From CAZCVI01 sp964502145 (GTDB lineage: Bacteria > Acidobacteriota > Aminicenantia > UBA2199): a stretch of DNA of 64,000 nt. Positions 9,073-16,707 of this stretch are shown piece after piece. Under the pieces are notes generated by a model. It was given only the letters and a program-made list of their open reading frames with translations, was not told the DNA's origin and did no database searches. The DNA lies in contig CAZCVI010000009.1 of NCBI GenBank assembly GCA_964502145.1, positions 62,001-126,000 on the forward strand, written 5' to 3'. A program made the translations under genes and the position numbers. Each line of letters starts with the position of its first letter. Positions within the stretch are counted from its first letter, which is position 1.

Positions 9073-9821
9073 AAAAATGAAAAATTGCCGCTATTGGAGA
9101 AAATTTGTCCACTCGCGGCATGGTTTCAGCTTGGAGCCCACCATTGCCACTCGTGGGTCGCAAGAGCATGAATAACGTGATCTTTAACCGATAGAGTCAA
9201 ATCGTTGAATATTGTTCTGCAATTTTGTCGTAGGAAGGTCACGATTTCGGAAATTTCTTAATTCACCAGTAATAACGGTGATAAATAGACCTATTCATGT
9301 CATCTATGACAAAAAAACGTGATATTTTCAGCGATCACGTCATCCATGACGATATAGCGCCATCGTTGCAGTAATTTTCTCAAATCATGAAGAAATAGCT
9401 CGAATGATTCAGTAATTTTCTTTATGATTCAAGTAATTTTCTCAAATATAATAGAAAATTACTGTAATATTAAAGAAAATTTCTCGAACATAACAGTAAT
9501 TTTCTCAATGAATTGAGTAATTTTCTGCACCATTGACAGTTTGAGGTCATGCGAGGAGTTTTTGGGACTCTGATGACGGTTTTTGGTCAATGGATGGCTT
9601 TTTATCTGGGAAATTGGCTTATTTTCAGAAAAATTAGCTCATTTTGGTCATTGCTCACCATTTTTAATGATACGAGACTATTTTTAGGTCATCATTGACC
9701 TATGACGGCAGTTTTTCGCCAAATAGTGTGATGGCTGGTGATTTGTTGCTCTATAGTGAGCAAAAAGGGCCAAAAATGAGGTTTTGGGCCAGGTTGATTC
9801 ATGAATAGCGTGGCTGACGAG
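9073..9821 (+). repeat. Element A: 749-bp non-coding dispersed repeat
   Basis: The whole segment matches the reverse complement of 48005-48754 at about four positions in five by eye, and the lengths differ by one base (749 and 750). No frame gives a plausible protein on either strand. Layout: a 5' third with GTGGGTCGCAAGAGCATGAA; a central block of eight motifs at a 21-bp period (9370-9526); a 3' third with T-tracts every ~20-21 bp (9559-9716); an end with TTCATGAATAGCGTGG. CATGAATA followed by a GTG occurs near both ends. Function unknown: structural DNA, a large RNA gene or a non-autonomous mobile element are all possible. Confidence 0.85.
9370..9526 (+). repeat. Eight-unit array with 21-bp period inside element A
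   Basis: Motifs begin at 9370, 9391, 9411, 9432, 9453, 9474, 9495 and 9516, spaced 21 bp apart except one 20-bp step. The core is AGTAATTTTCT(C). Unit 5 is its exact reverse complement (AGAAAATTACT) and units 2 and 6 are intermediate, so the consensus is an imperfect palindrome beginning AG and ending CT. The 21-bp step puts every motif on the same face of the helix, as in iteron or repressor-site arrays. Confidence 0.85.
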
Positions 9822-9891
9822 GATCAGATCAACTTATGCCATTCTTTTACTACCCACGATGCAGTGGGCTATACTACCGCCTCATGGCTAA

Positions 9892-9942
9892 TTCTTCCAA
9901 ACCACATCGAAAAGGATCCGGTTGTTTCGTAACGGCTCCTAA
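9892..9942 (-). repeat. 51-bp repeat, right copy of an inverted pair around element A
   Basis: Inverted partner of 8729-8779 (43 of 51 identical). Its outer end abuts the point where homology of the neighbouring broken ATPase gene stops, directly after the Walker A lysine-threonine codons. This suggests that the bracketed segment inserted into, or recombined at, that gene. Confidence 0.7.
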
Positions 9943-10090
9943 GTGGTTTTTCCAGATTGACGGGGGCATGGATCACAAAATAGAGTTCTTTGCTTATCAA
10001 ATTTTCTATCGTGGCCAAGCGTTTTAATGGCTCTACCATATAATGCTTATCAGTAGAACAAAGGCCCGCCGTATTAAAAAATTTATTCAT
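9939..10090 (-). pseudogene. N-terminal remnant of an AAA ATPase, frameshifted at the P-loop
   Basis: From ATG 10090 the minus strand reads FNTAGLCSTDKHYMVEPLKR, then LISKELYFVIHAP. This is the start of ATPases whose next residues are normally RQTGKTT. Here a one-base loss in a C run moves that motif into another frame, where it reads RQSGKTT before a TAG at 9939. Homology ends exactly at the 51-bp repeat, so the rest of the gene is gone. It is therefore a broken copy of the ATP-binding proteins common in this type of genome. Confidence 0.75.
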
Positions 10091-10205
10091 GTGATACTCC
10101 TACGACTTTATTATCACATCGGGTTATTATCAGGCGTATTAATATTGTAACTCACTCCCTGTAAAAATGCAACTGGATGTAAACGCTTTCTGGCGGTGAT
10201 GATGC

Positions 10206-11999
10206 TCAACGTGAAACATCACGGTAAACAGCGTCATGACCAGAGAAAATCAGGATAATTTTAAGCAGCGTGGTTTTTTCCAGGCTTTTTTTGAATTTAA
10301 CATCCAAACTGTATTGCTGGATTTGCATTTCTGCTTCCCGTTTTAATTGTTGCACTGCTGGCTCATTGATGCTTAATCCCGCGTGAATGTATTTGAGCTC
10401 TAATAAATAGGCGTATTTAATCCCTTCATAGCGGGCCAGAAACGGTTCCATCAGAATATCCACATACCCTTTATTTAATTCGCGTTCGGGATGAATGATG
10501 TACAGGTCACTCAGTCCGAGGTAAACATTCAAAAAGGCCTGGATAGATTTTTCACCCGTGATCAAATCACGCAGACTACTACTTTCGCGCATGAGCAGGG
10601 TAATGAAATCAAAAAGCGGTTCCCATTCCCCATTATAAGCCATGTTGGACATCAAGTCGGCATATTCTGAAAGATTCATGGCAAACACACCGGTCTCGCG
10701 ATACGCGGCACTGATATAATCATAATAAAGCCGTCTGGCTGTTTCGTTGGGGATTTCCAAGCGCAATTTATCTTGCTCGGGGCCTTTAATGGTCAAGAGA
10801 CCGAAGTAAAACAACAGGGATTTGAAATTATTGGAATCCAACAATTGTTCGAGGGGGAAACCTTTAACAATTTTGGCGGCGGTACCACTCTCTTCAATGA
10901 TCTCTTTTAACTTGCTGAAATTGCCATTGGTCTTTTTTGTATTGTCTTGATCGAGAATGATCAGGTGGCGCAATTTGCCGTAATCGATGCGGACATTCGT
11001 GTCGATTAAATCTTCGGGGAGTTCTTTGCCTTCTAGGTAATTATCCATAAAGTACAATACCATATCGGAATTAAACATTTTCTCTTTACCTTTTTTGGAA
11101 AACTGATAATTGCCGTACCATTCAGCCATGATGTTCAGCAGATACTCGGTGGGGTGAACAATCAAACCCTTTGACCTATAATATTCGATCATGGTTTTCA
11201 CATCGGATTTGGTAAATCCCAGCATACAGTTAAAATCGGCTTCGGTAGAAATATTTTTACCGATATTAAAGCCACTGGTGACATCATCCATGGTGACGGG
11301 TGAGACACCGGTGATAAATAAGCGGGTGATGGAGGCATCCATTGCCGTGGTGCCCCCTTTTAAGACATTAAAAAAGGCGCGGAAGAACCCTGCCCCCTGG
11401 GTCAGGTTATAATAGGCTTTTTTGCCCACGGTGGTGAGAATGGTATTGGTAAAATTATCATACTCGTCAATAATGACATATAAATGTTGGTGCGCACCTT
11501 TGCAGATAGCGATGATGCGCGATAAAATATCGGCAGCCGAACGGCTTTGCTCTACTTTTTGGGCATAATACTCAATCTTTTTTGAGGCGGACAGGTACTC
11601 ACGGTATTTCTCAATAAAATCGACGGCCATTTCGCGAACATGTTCTAAAAAAGATTCTTTGAGCACATCCGAGGAAGGATCCACCATGGCAAAATTAAAG
11701 GCAAGAACCAGATATTGGTTCCTGTCCTCGGTAGCATGGCTGTAAATCCAGGTGTCTTTAAATAATTCCTCGAACTGGTCTTTATAATAGACATCCAAAT
11801 AGGCGCTCATCATGGTGAGGAAAAGGGATTTCCCGAATCGACGCGGGCGGGTAAAAAACAGGTAACTGCCCGCTTCTCGAATCGCTTTTAAATAGGATGT
11901 TTTATCCACATAATAATAACTCTGGTTCCGAAATTCCCCGTAATCGGAAATCCCGTAAGGAATTTTTTTAATGTGTTCGGTATCTTTTTCGATAGTCAT
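10206..11999 (-). CDS. AAA-ATPase-like protein with C-terminal PD-(D/E)XK nuclease domain
   Basis: 597 residues. The N-terminus (IPYGISDYGEFRNQSYYYVD) is typical of the AAA-ATPase_like family (Pfam PF09820). A P-loop RPRRFGKS lies at 51-58 and a Walker B-like stretch VIIDEYDNF at ~175-183. The C-terminal part (~510-545) has GYVDILMEP and YLLELKY, matching the D and E-x-K of the PDDEXK_9 nuclease domain (PF08011). AAGGAG sits 6 bases before the ATG. These proteins are abundant and often multicopy in Bacteroidota and anaerobes; a mobile-element or defence role is suspected but unproven. It stands alone, with about 200 bp of A+T-rich sequence upstream. Length and all motifs look intact. Confidence 0.88.
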   Translation of the reverse strand: MTIEKDTEHIKKIPYGISDYGEFRNQSYYYVDKTSYLKAIREAGSYLFFTRPRRFGKSLFLTMMSAYLDVYYKDQFEELFKDTWIYSHATEDRNQYLVLAFNFAMVDPSSDVLKESFLEHVREMAVDFIEKYREYLSASKKIEYYAQKVEQSRSAADILSRIIAICKGAHQHLYVIIDEYDNFTNTILTTVGKKAYYNLTQGAGFFRAFFNVLKGGTTAMDASITRLFITGVSPVTMDDVTSGFNIGKNISTEADFNCMLGFTKSDVKTMIEYYRSKGLIVHPTEYLLNIMAEWYGNYQFSKKGKEKMFNSDMVLYFMDNYLEGKELPEDLIDTNVRIDYGKLRHLIILDQDNTKKTNGNFSKLKEIIEESGTAAKIVKGFPLEQLLDSNNFKSLLFYFGLLTIKGPEQDKLRLEIPNETARRLYYDYISAAYRETGVFAMNLSEYADLMSNMAYNGEWEPLFDFITLLMRESSSLRDLITGEKSIQAFLNVYLGLSDLYIIHPERELNKGYVDILMEPFLARYEGIKYAYLLELKYIHAGLSINEPAVQQLKREAEMQIQQYSLDVKFKKSLEKTTLLKIILIFSGHDAVYRDVSR

Positions 12000-12128
12000 A
12001 GTTACTCCTTTTCTCAGCTACTATTATAATGGATTTCCACGAATATTTCAAATTGACATTTTCTTTTTTCTCCAATGTTTATCATTAATCTATTAGATAT
12101 AAATCCATCTGCTGTCCACTTTTACTAT

Positions 12129-12157
12129 TTTACTGGTATACAATAATAGTGTATAAT
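12129..12157 (+). promoter_or_regulatory. Sigma-70-type promoter of the amidohydrolase gene
   Basis: A -35-like TTTACT (12129-12134) and a perfect TATAAT (12152-12157) are separated by 17 bp, about 45 bp upstream of the ATG at 12202. The leader carries CGGAGG as ribosome site. Confidence 0.5.
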
Positions 12158-12201
12158 ACGAGTGATGAATCGTGTGATACTTATTTTCGGAGGTTATAAG
12201 A

Positions 12202-13920
12202 ATGAAACGTATTTACTGGCTGACTTTTTTTGGATTGAGTATATTGGCTATGTGTAACATGATGACCCTTGCGGTTCAACATGAAACGGCTGACCTGATA
12301 TTACAAGGCGGCAAAATCGTGACGATGGATGAACAAAAACCTGCGGCTGACGCACTGGCAGTACGAAACGGATTAATACTGGCTGTGGGCACGGAAAAAG
12401 AGATGGCACCTTTTATTGGGAATGCAACCCGCGTGATTGATCTGAAAGGGGAATTGGTTATCCCTGGTTTCATCGAATCTCACGGTCATTTTGCTGCTAT
12501 GGGCCGTGCTAAAATGCAATTGGACCTGACAAAAGTTAAGAACTGGGACGAGGTGATCGCCATGGTGGCGGACGCAGTGAAAAAAACCAAACCGGGGGAA
12601 TGGATTCTAGGCCGCGGCTGGCACCAAGAAAAATGGAACAAGGTTCCTAACCCCAATGTAGAAGGTTTACCTATCCATGACACCTTGAGCGCAATTTCAC
12701 CGGAAAATCCGGTCTTGTTACCGCATGCAAGTGGCCACTCGCTCTTTGCCAACCAGAAAGCAATGGCTCTGGCTGGCGTGAATGAAACAACGCCAAACCC
12801 GGAAGGCGGGGAAATAGTTAAAGACAACACTGGTAAACCAATCGGCATATTCAAAGAAAATGCAGAATATCTTATTTATAACGTGATGCAGGAACAACAA
12901 GCGAAACGCACGGAGTTAGAGAAAAAAACTGAGATCTTAAAAGTATTGGAACTGGCAGATAAAACCTGTTTGGAAAACGGCATTACGACGTTTGAAGACG
13001 CGGGTGTTTCTTTTGCAGCAGTCGATATCTACAAGGAACTGGTGCAACAAGGAAAACTGGGGGTTCGTTTGAATGTCATGCTTAATGAACCAAATAGCGC
13101 ACTGCTGCAACATATCGCGGAATATCGGCTTATTGGTTTAGGCGATAATCACCTGACGGTTCGCGCCATTAAAAGATTAATTGACGGCGCACTGGGTTCA
13201 CATGGCGCGTGGTTGCTGGAACCCTATACCAGTTTACCTTCCAGTAGTGGACTTAATACCGAATCGATTGCAAGCATGAAAGAAACAGCCCAGATCGCGG
13301 TGGCCCACGGCTTCCAATTCTGCACCCACGCGATTGGTGACCGCGGCAATCGCGAGACACTGGATGTGTACGAAGACGCTTTCAAGAATAACCCGACTAA
13401 AAAAGACCTGCGCTGGCGCATCGAACATGCCCAACATCTTAATCCCCAAGATGTCCCCCGTTTTAGTCAATTGGGAGTGATCGCGGCCATGCAGGGCATT
13501 CATTGTACTTCCGATGGTCCATGGGTAGCCAAACGCCTAGGTGAAACACGGGCAGCGGAAACATCCTACCTATGGCGCAAACTGATTGATTCGGGTGCTA
13601 CGATCTGCAATGGCACAGATGTGCCAGTGGAAGATGTGAATCCTATCGCCTGTTTTTATGCCTCGGCGACCCGGAAAATGAATGATGGGAATATCTTTCA
13701 CGGCGAACAAAAAATGACCCGTTTGGAAGCATTACGTTCCTATACGATTAATGGCGCTTTCGCCTCTTTCCAAGAAGGCGAAAAAGGTTCCCTCATTCCC
13801 GGCAAACTGGCTGATATCACGGTGCTCTCCCAGGATATGTTAACGGTGCCAGAGGAAAATATTTTAAAAACCACGGTTCTATATACCATCGTGGGCGGAA
13901 AAGTACTATATCAAAAATAA
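12202..13920 (+). CDS. Exported amidohydrolase, YtcJ-like (Amidohydro_3)
   Basis: 572 residues. A signal-like N-terminus (hydrophobic 4-24) is followed by the composite-domain start ADLILQGGKIVTMDE. The metal-binding HxH is SHGH at 93-96 after VIPGFIE. Later family motifs are THAIGDRGN, RIEHAQHL and GTDVPVEDVNP, and the C-terminus returns to the beta-sandwich (GKLADITVLS). This is the metal-dependent amidohydrolase family PF07969, which hydrolyses amide or imine bonds; the substrate cannot be read from sequence. CGGAGG precedes the ATG. The gene is followed 35 bp later by a zinc-uptake operon on the same strand, which may supply its metal if they are co-transcribed. Confidence 0.88.
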   Translation: MKRIYWLTFFGLSILAMCNMMTLAVQHETADLILQGGKIVTMDEQKPAADALAVRNGLILAVGTEKEMAPFIGNATRVIDLKGELVIPGFIESHGHFAAMGRAKMQLDLTKVKNWDEVIAMVADAVKKTKPGEWILGRGWHQEKWNKVPNPNVEGLPIHDTLSAISPENPVLLPHASGHSLFANQKAMALAGVNETTPNPEGGEIVKDNTGKPIGIFKENAEYLIYNVMQEQQAKRTELEKKTEILKVLELADKTCLENGITTFEDAGVSFAAVDIYKELVQQGKLGVRLNVMLNEPNSALLQHIAEYRLIGLGDNHLTVRAIKRLIDGALGSHGAWLLEPYTSLPSSSGLNTESIASMKETAQIAVAHGFQFCTHAIGDRGNRETLDVYEDAFKNNPTKKDLRWRIEHAQHLNPQDVPRFSQLGVIAAMQGIHCTSDGPWVAKRLGETRAAETSYLWRKLIDSGATICNGTDVPVEDVNPIACFYASATRKMNDGNIFHGEQKMTRLEALRSYTINGAFASFQEGEKGSLIPGKLADITVLSQDMLTVPEENILKTTVLYTIVGGKVLYQK

Positions 13921-13955
13921 CAGCAAAGAAAAAAATGGCAATTAGAGGCTCATAT

Positions 13956-14924
13956 ATGACTGGAAAAATAAGACAGAAAACAGGACACAAGGGAACATGG
14001 TTGATTGCTTTCCTGATGGTGGTTTTATGGATAGGGTGTAGCAGCACGCCAGAGAAAGGCGATAAAGACGCGGCGCGTAAAGATAAAATGATGGTAACGG
14101 TCAGCATCATGCCGCAGCAGTATTTTGTACAGCGGATTGCCGGTGAGCGGGTCGTGGTTAATGTGATGGTTCCTTCTTCCCAGAGTCCTGATTCCTATGA
14201 ACCCACGCCGCGGCAGATGCAGGAGTTAAATCGTTCGCAGCTTTATTTTCGCATTGGGCCATTGATTTTTGAAACCGTGTGGATCGCGGGAATGGCAGCC
14301 AACAATCCTAACTTGAAAATTATTGACACATCGGTGGGCACACCGTTGCTGCACTATGAAGATAAAACTTACGAAACGGGTGCAGCCGGGGCAATGCCGC
14401 AGCATGAGGGTCATGAACACACGGGTATTGACCCACATACCTGGGTTTCGCCCACCGCGGTGAAAGTACAGATCGGCCATATCAAAGATGCGTTCATTCA
14501 ACTGGACCCGGTCAACCGGGAATTGTATGAAACGAATTACACGACCTTTGCCAGGGAAATTGATGCCTTGCATAACGAGCTTACCGGTATATTTCGCGAC
14601 TTTTCCAAGCGCACGTTCATGGTGTTTCATCCTGCCTGGGGTTACTTTGCCCGCGATTACAATTTGATACAATTGCCCATTGAAGTGGAGGGAAAAACGC
14701 CGGGACCAGCAACATTAAAACGGGTGATTGATATAGCCAGAAAAGAGAATATCCGGTTTATCATTGTGCAGCAACAATCGGATACGCATAATGCGGAGGC
14801 TGTAGCGGCTGATATTAACGGCAAGGTGGTTGCGTTGGACCCGCTGGAACTGAACTGGTTGGAAAATATGAAAAAAATCGCGCGCACATTCAAAGAAATA
14901 TTAAACGACCCATTAAAAGAATAA
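13956..14924 (+). CDS. znuA: Zinc/manganese ABC transporter substrate-binding protein
   Basis: 322 residues from ATG 13956, chosen over 13935 because GAGG lies 7 bases upstream. A hydrophobic segment leads to Cys28 (LWIGC), a weak lipobox, so it is probably a periplasmic lipoprotein. The metal-receptor family (PF01297) is shown by VSIMPQQYFVQRIAGERV, YEPTPRQMQEL, a His-rich loop HEGHEHTGIDPHTWVSP, MVFHPAWGYFARDYNL and the C-terminal LDPLELNW. The first metal-ligand region, often PHxYEPTP, reads PDSYEPTP, so Asp replaces His. The ZnuA/MntA/TroA assignment is therefore firm but zinc over manganese is inferred. First gene of a three-gene operon, 15 bp before the ATPase. Confidence 0.88.
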   Translation: MTGKIRQKTGHKGTWLIAFLMVVLWIGCSSTPEKGDKDAARKDKMMVTVSIMPQQYFVQRIAGERVVVNVMVPSSQSPDSYEPTPRQMQELNRSQLYFRIGPLIFETVWIAGMAANNPNLKIIDTSVGTPLLHYEDKTYETGAAGAMPQHEGHEHTGIDPHTWVSPTAVKVQIGHIKDAFIQLDPVNRELYETNYTTFAREIDALHNELTGIFRDFSKRTFMVFHPAWGYFARDYNLIQLPIEVEGKTPGPATLKRVIDIARKENIRFIIVQQQSDTHNAEAVAADINGKVVALDPLELNWLENMKKIARTFKEILNDPLKE

Positions 14925-14939
14925 GAGGACAAAAGATAG

Positions 14940-15764
14940 ATGTCTGAACAAAATCGTAAAATTTTAGAATTGCAACATATCACTGCGGGTTACCGTGACC
15001 AGATCGTGCTGGAAGACGTCAGTCTTATCGTAAAGGAAACGGATTTTATCGGGGTCATTGGGGCCAATGGATGTGGGAAGACGACGCTTTTAAAAGTAAT
15101 ATTGGGCTTGAACCAGCCAATGAAAGGGAGCATGTCTTTTGATTTTGAAGGGAATGGCAATAACAAGCCCAGCTATTATGTCGGTTATTTACCACAGGTG
15201 GCGGTGTTTGATCGGAAGTTCCCTATGACTGTGAATGATGTTGTGCTTTCCGGTTTGAGTGCCAAGGTCGGGTTATTCAAGCGTTTTTCCAGGGAAGATA
15301 AGTCCCGCGCCCATCAGGTCATGGAACAGATGGGCATTTTGCACATGAAAAAGAAAGTGATTGGCGAGTTATCCGGTGGGCAGATGCAGCGGGTATTTTT
15401 AGCGCGGGCGTTGATCAATTCGCCCCGGTTGTTGTTATTGGATGAGCCCAACACCTTCGTGGATAAAAGTTTTGAACAGAGTTTTTTTGATGTTTTAAAA
15501 GAGTTGAACAAGGAGATTGCCATTATTTTAGTGTCCCATGATCTTGGTATGATCTCTTCTTATGTCAAAACGATTGCCTGTGTGAACCGTTCGGTTTATC
15601 TTCATGAATCCAATGAAGTCACGCAGGAGTTATTGGACAATTACAAGTGTCCGATTGATTTGATCACCCATGGCCAGTTGCCGCACCGGGTATTAAAAGC
15701 CCATGTGCATGGCAGTGCCGATGTGTGTCATTGTTTACTACAGCGTTTGCAGGATGGAAAATGA
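14940..15764 (+). CDS. znuC: Zinc/manganese ABC transporter ATP-binding protein
   Basis: 274 residues. Walker A GANGCGKTT at 41-49, ABC signature LSGGQMQRV at 144-152, Walker B LLLLDEP at 164-170 and the switch histidine in VSHD (His200) are all present. The C-terminal tail is His/Cys-containing (HVHGSADVCHC), perhaps metal-sensing; that is inference. It couples ATP hydrolysis to import through the permease whose start codon overlaps its stop (ATGA). Confidence 0.92.
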   Translation: MSEQNRKILELQHITAGYRDQIVLEDVSLIVKETDFIGVIGANGCGKTTLLKVILGLNQPMKGSMSFDFEGNGNNKPSYYVGYLPQVAVFDRKFPMTVNDVVLSGLSAKVGLFKRFSREDKSRAHQVMEQMGILHMKKKVIGELSGGQMQRVFLARALINSPRLLLLDEPNTFVDKSFEQSFFDVLKELNKEIAIILVSHDLGMISSYVKTIACVNRSVYLHESNEVTQELLDNYKCPIDLITHGQLPHRVLKAHVHGSADVCHCLLQRLQDGK

Positions 15765-16597
15765 TTGAATTATTTAAGTACCAGTTTTTTATCAATGCGC
15801 TTATTGCCGCTTTATTAACCAGTATTACCTGTGGGTTTATTGGCACCTATATTGTTTCCCGGCGGATTGTATTTATTAGTGGCGGGATTAGTCACGCCTC
15901 GTTTGGTGGTGTGGGTATCGGGTATTATTTAGGTATTAATCCCATTCTTGGTGCCGCTGTATTTTCCGTGGTATCTGCTATTGGTATCGAAGTCTTTGCC
16001 CGTAAAGCCGAAGTGCGGCGGGATTCTTTGATTGGTATCATGTGGTCATTTGGTATGGCTGTCGGGATGATTTTTATTTCTATTACTCCCGGTTATTCAG
16101 CCAATTTGATGACTTATTTGTTTGGTAATATACTTACCGTGACCGCTTTTGATCTTGTTCTCATGCTCGCGTTGGCTGTGTTGGTCGTGTGTTTCTTTTT
16201 CCTTTTATTCAAGGAGATATTGTATGTTTCCTTTGACGAGGATTATTCCCGCACCCAGGGGATTCCCGTTAGTTTTATTAATTTCGCGCTCATTAGTTTA
16301 GTCGCATTGACCATAGTCATCAATATCCGGGTCGTGGGCATCATTTTAGTAATGTCTTTATTAACCATCCCGCAGGCTACAGCCAGTTTGATTTCCAATA
16401 ATTTCAGACATTTGATTTTCTTTTCCATTGGGTTTGGGTTATTGTCGTCTGTGTCTGGGTTGTTCTTGTCTTATCAATTTAACATTCCTTCCGGTGCGGC
16501 CATCATCTTTTTTTCCATCATCATCTTCTTCATCGTCAGAACAATCGTCGCCCTGCGCACCCGCATGAGCTTGCACAAACAACTGGATAAAGCGTAG
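15761..16597 (+). CDS. znuB: Zinc/manganese ABC transporter permease
   Basis: 278 residues from the ATG at 15761, which overlaps the upstream TGA by four bases, implying translational coupling; the in-frame start at 15725 would lie far inside znuC. Polytopic membrane protein of the ABC-3 family (PF00950), with about eight hydrophobic segments and the characteristic FIGTYIVSRRIVFISGGISH and VVGIILVMSLLTIPQATA. It forms the inner-membrane channel of the importer. The C-terminus is basic (RTRMSLHKQLDKA). Complete in length. Confidence 0.92.
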   Translation: MIELFKYQFFINALIAALLTSITCGFIGTYIVSRRIVFISGGISHASFGGVGIGYYLGINPILGAAVFSVVSAIGIEVFARKAEVRRDSLIGIMWSFGMAVGMIFISITPGYSANLMTYLFGNILTVTAFDLVLMLALAVLVVCFFFLLFKEILYVSFDEDYSRTQGIPVSFINFALISLVALTIVINIRVVGIILVMSLLTIPQATASLISNNFRHLIFFSIGFGLLSSVSGLFLSYQFNIPSGAAIIFFSIIIFFIVRTIVALRTRMSLHKQLDKA

Positions 16598-16678
16598 TGT
16601 AGGAATCCTTGGAGAAGGTGAATTCACTGGACTATCTGGACAAACTCTTACCAATTAAATAGGATATTTAAAAAACCA

Positions 16679-16687
16679 TGGTATAAT
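16679..16687 (+). promoter_or_regulatory. Extended -10 promoter of the AlbA_2/ParA pair
   Basis: TGGTATAAT, an extended -10 (TG-n-TATAAT), lies 21 bp upstream of the ATG at 16708. No good -35 is visible. The same nine bases precede the TIR operon (29373) and the membrane-protein gene at 59101. Confidence 0.5.
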
Positions 16688-16707
16688 ATAATGGCAGGTA
16701 AATAAAG

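Noticed and set aside
9370..9526. CRISPR-like array
   Set aside because: The period is only 21 bp, the intervals are conserved between the two element copies, and motifs occur in both orientations; there are no variable spacers and no cas genes.
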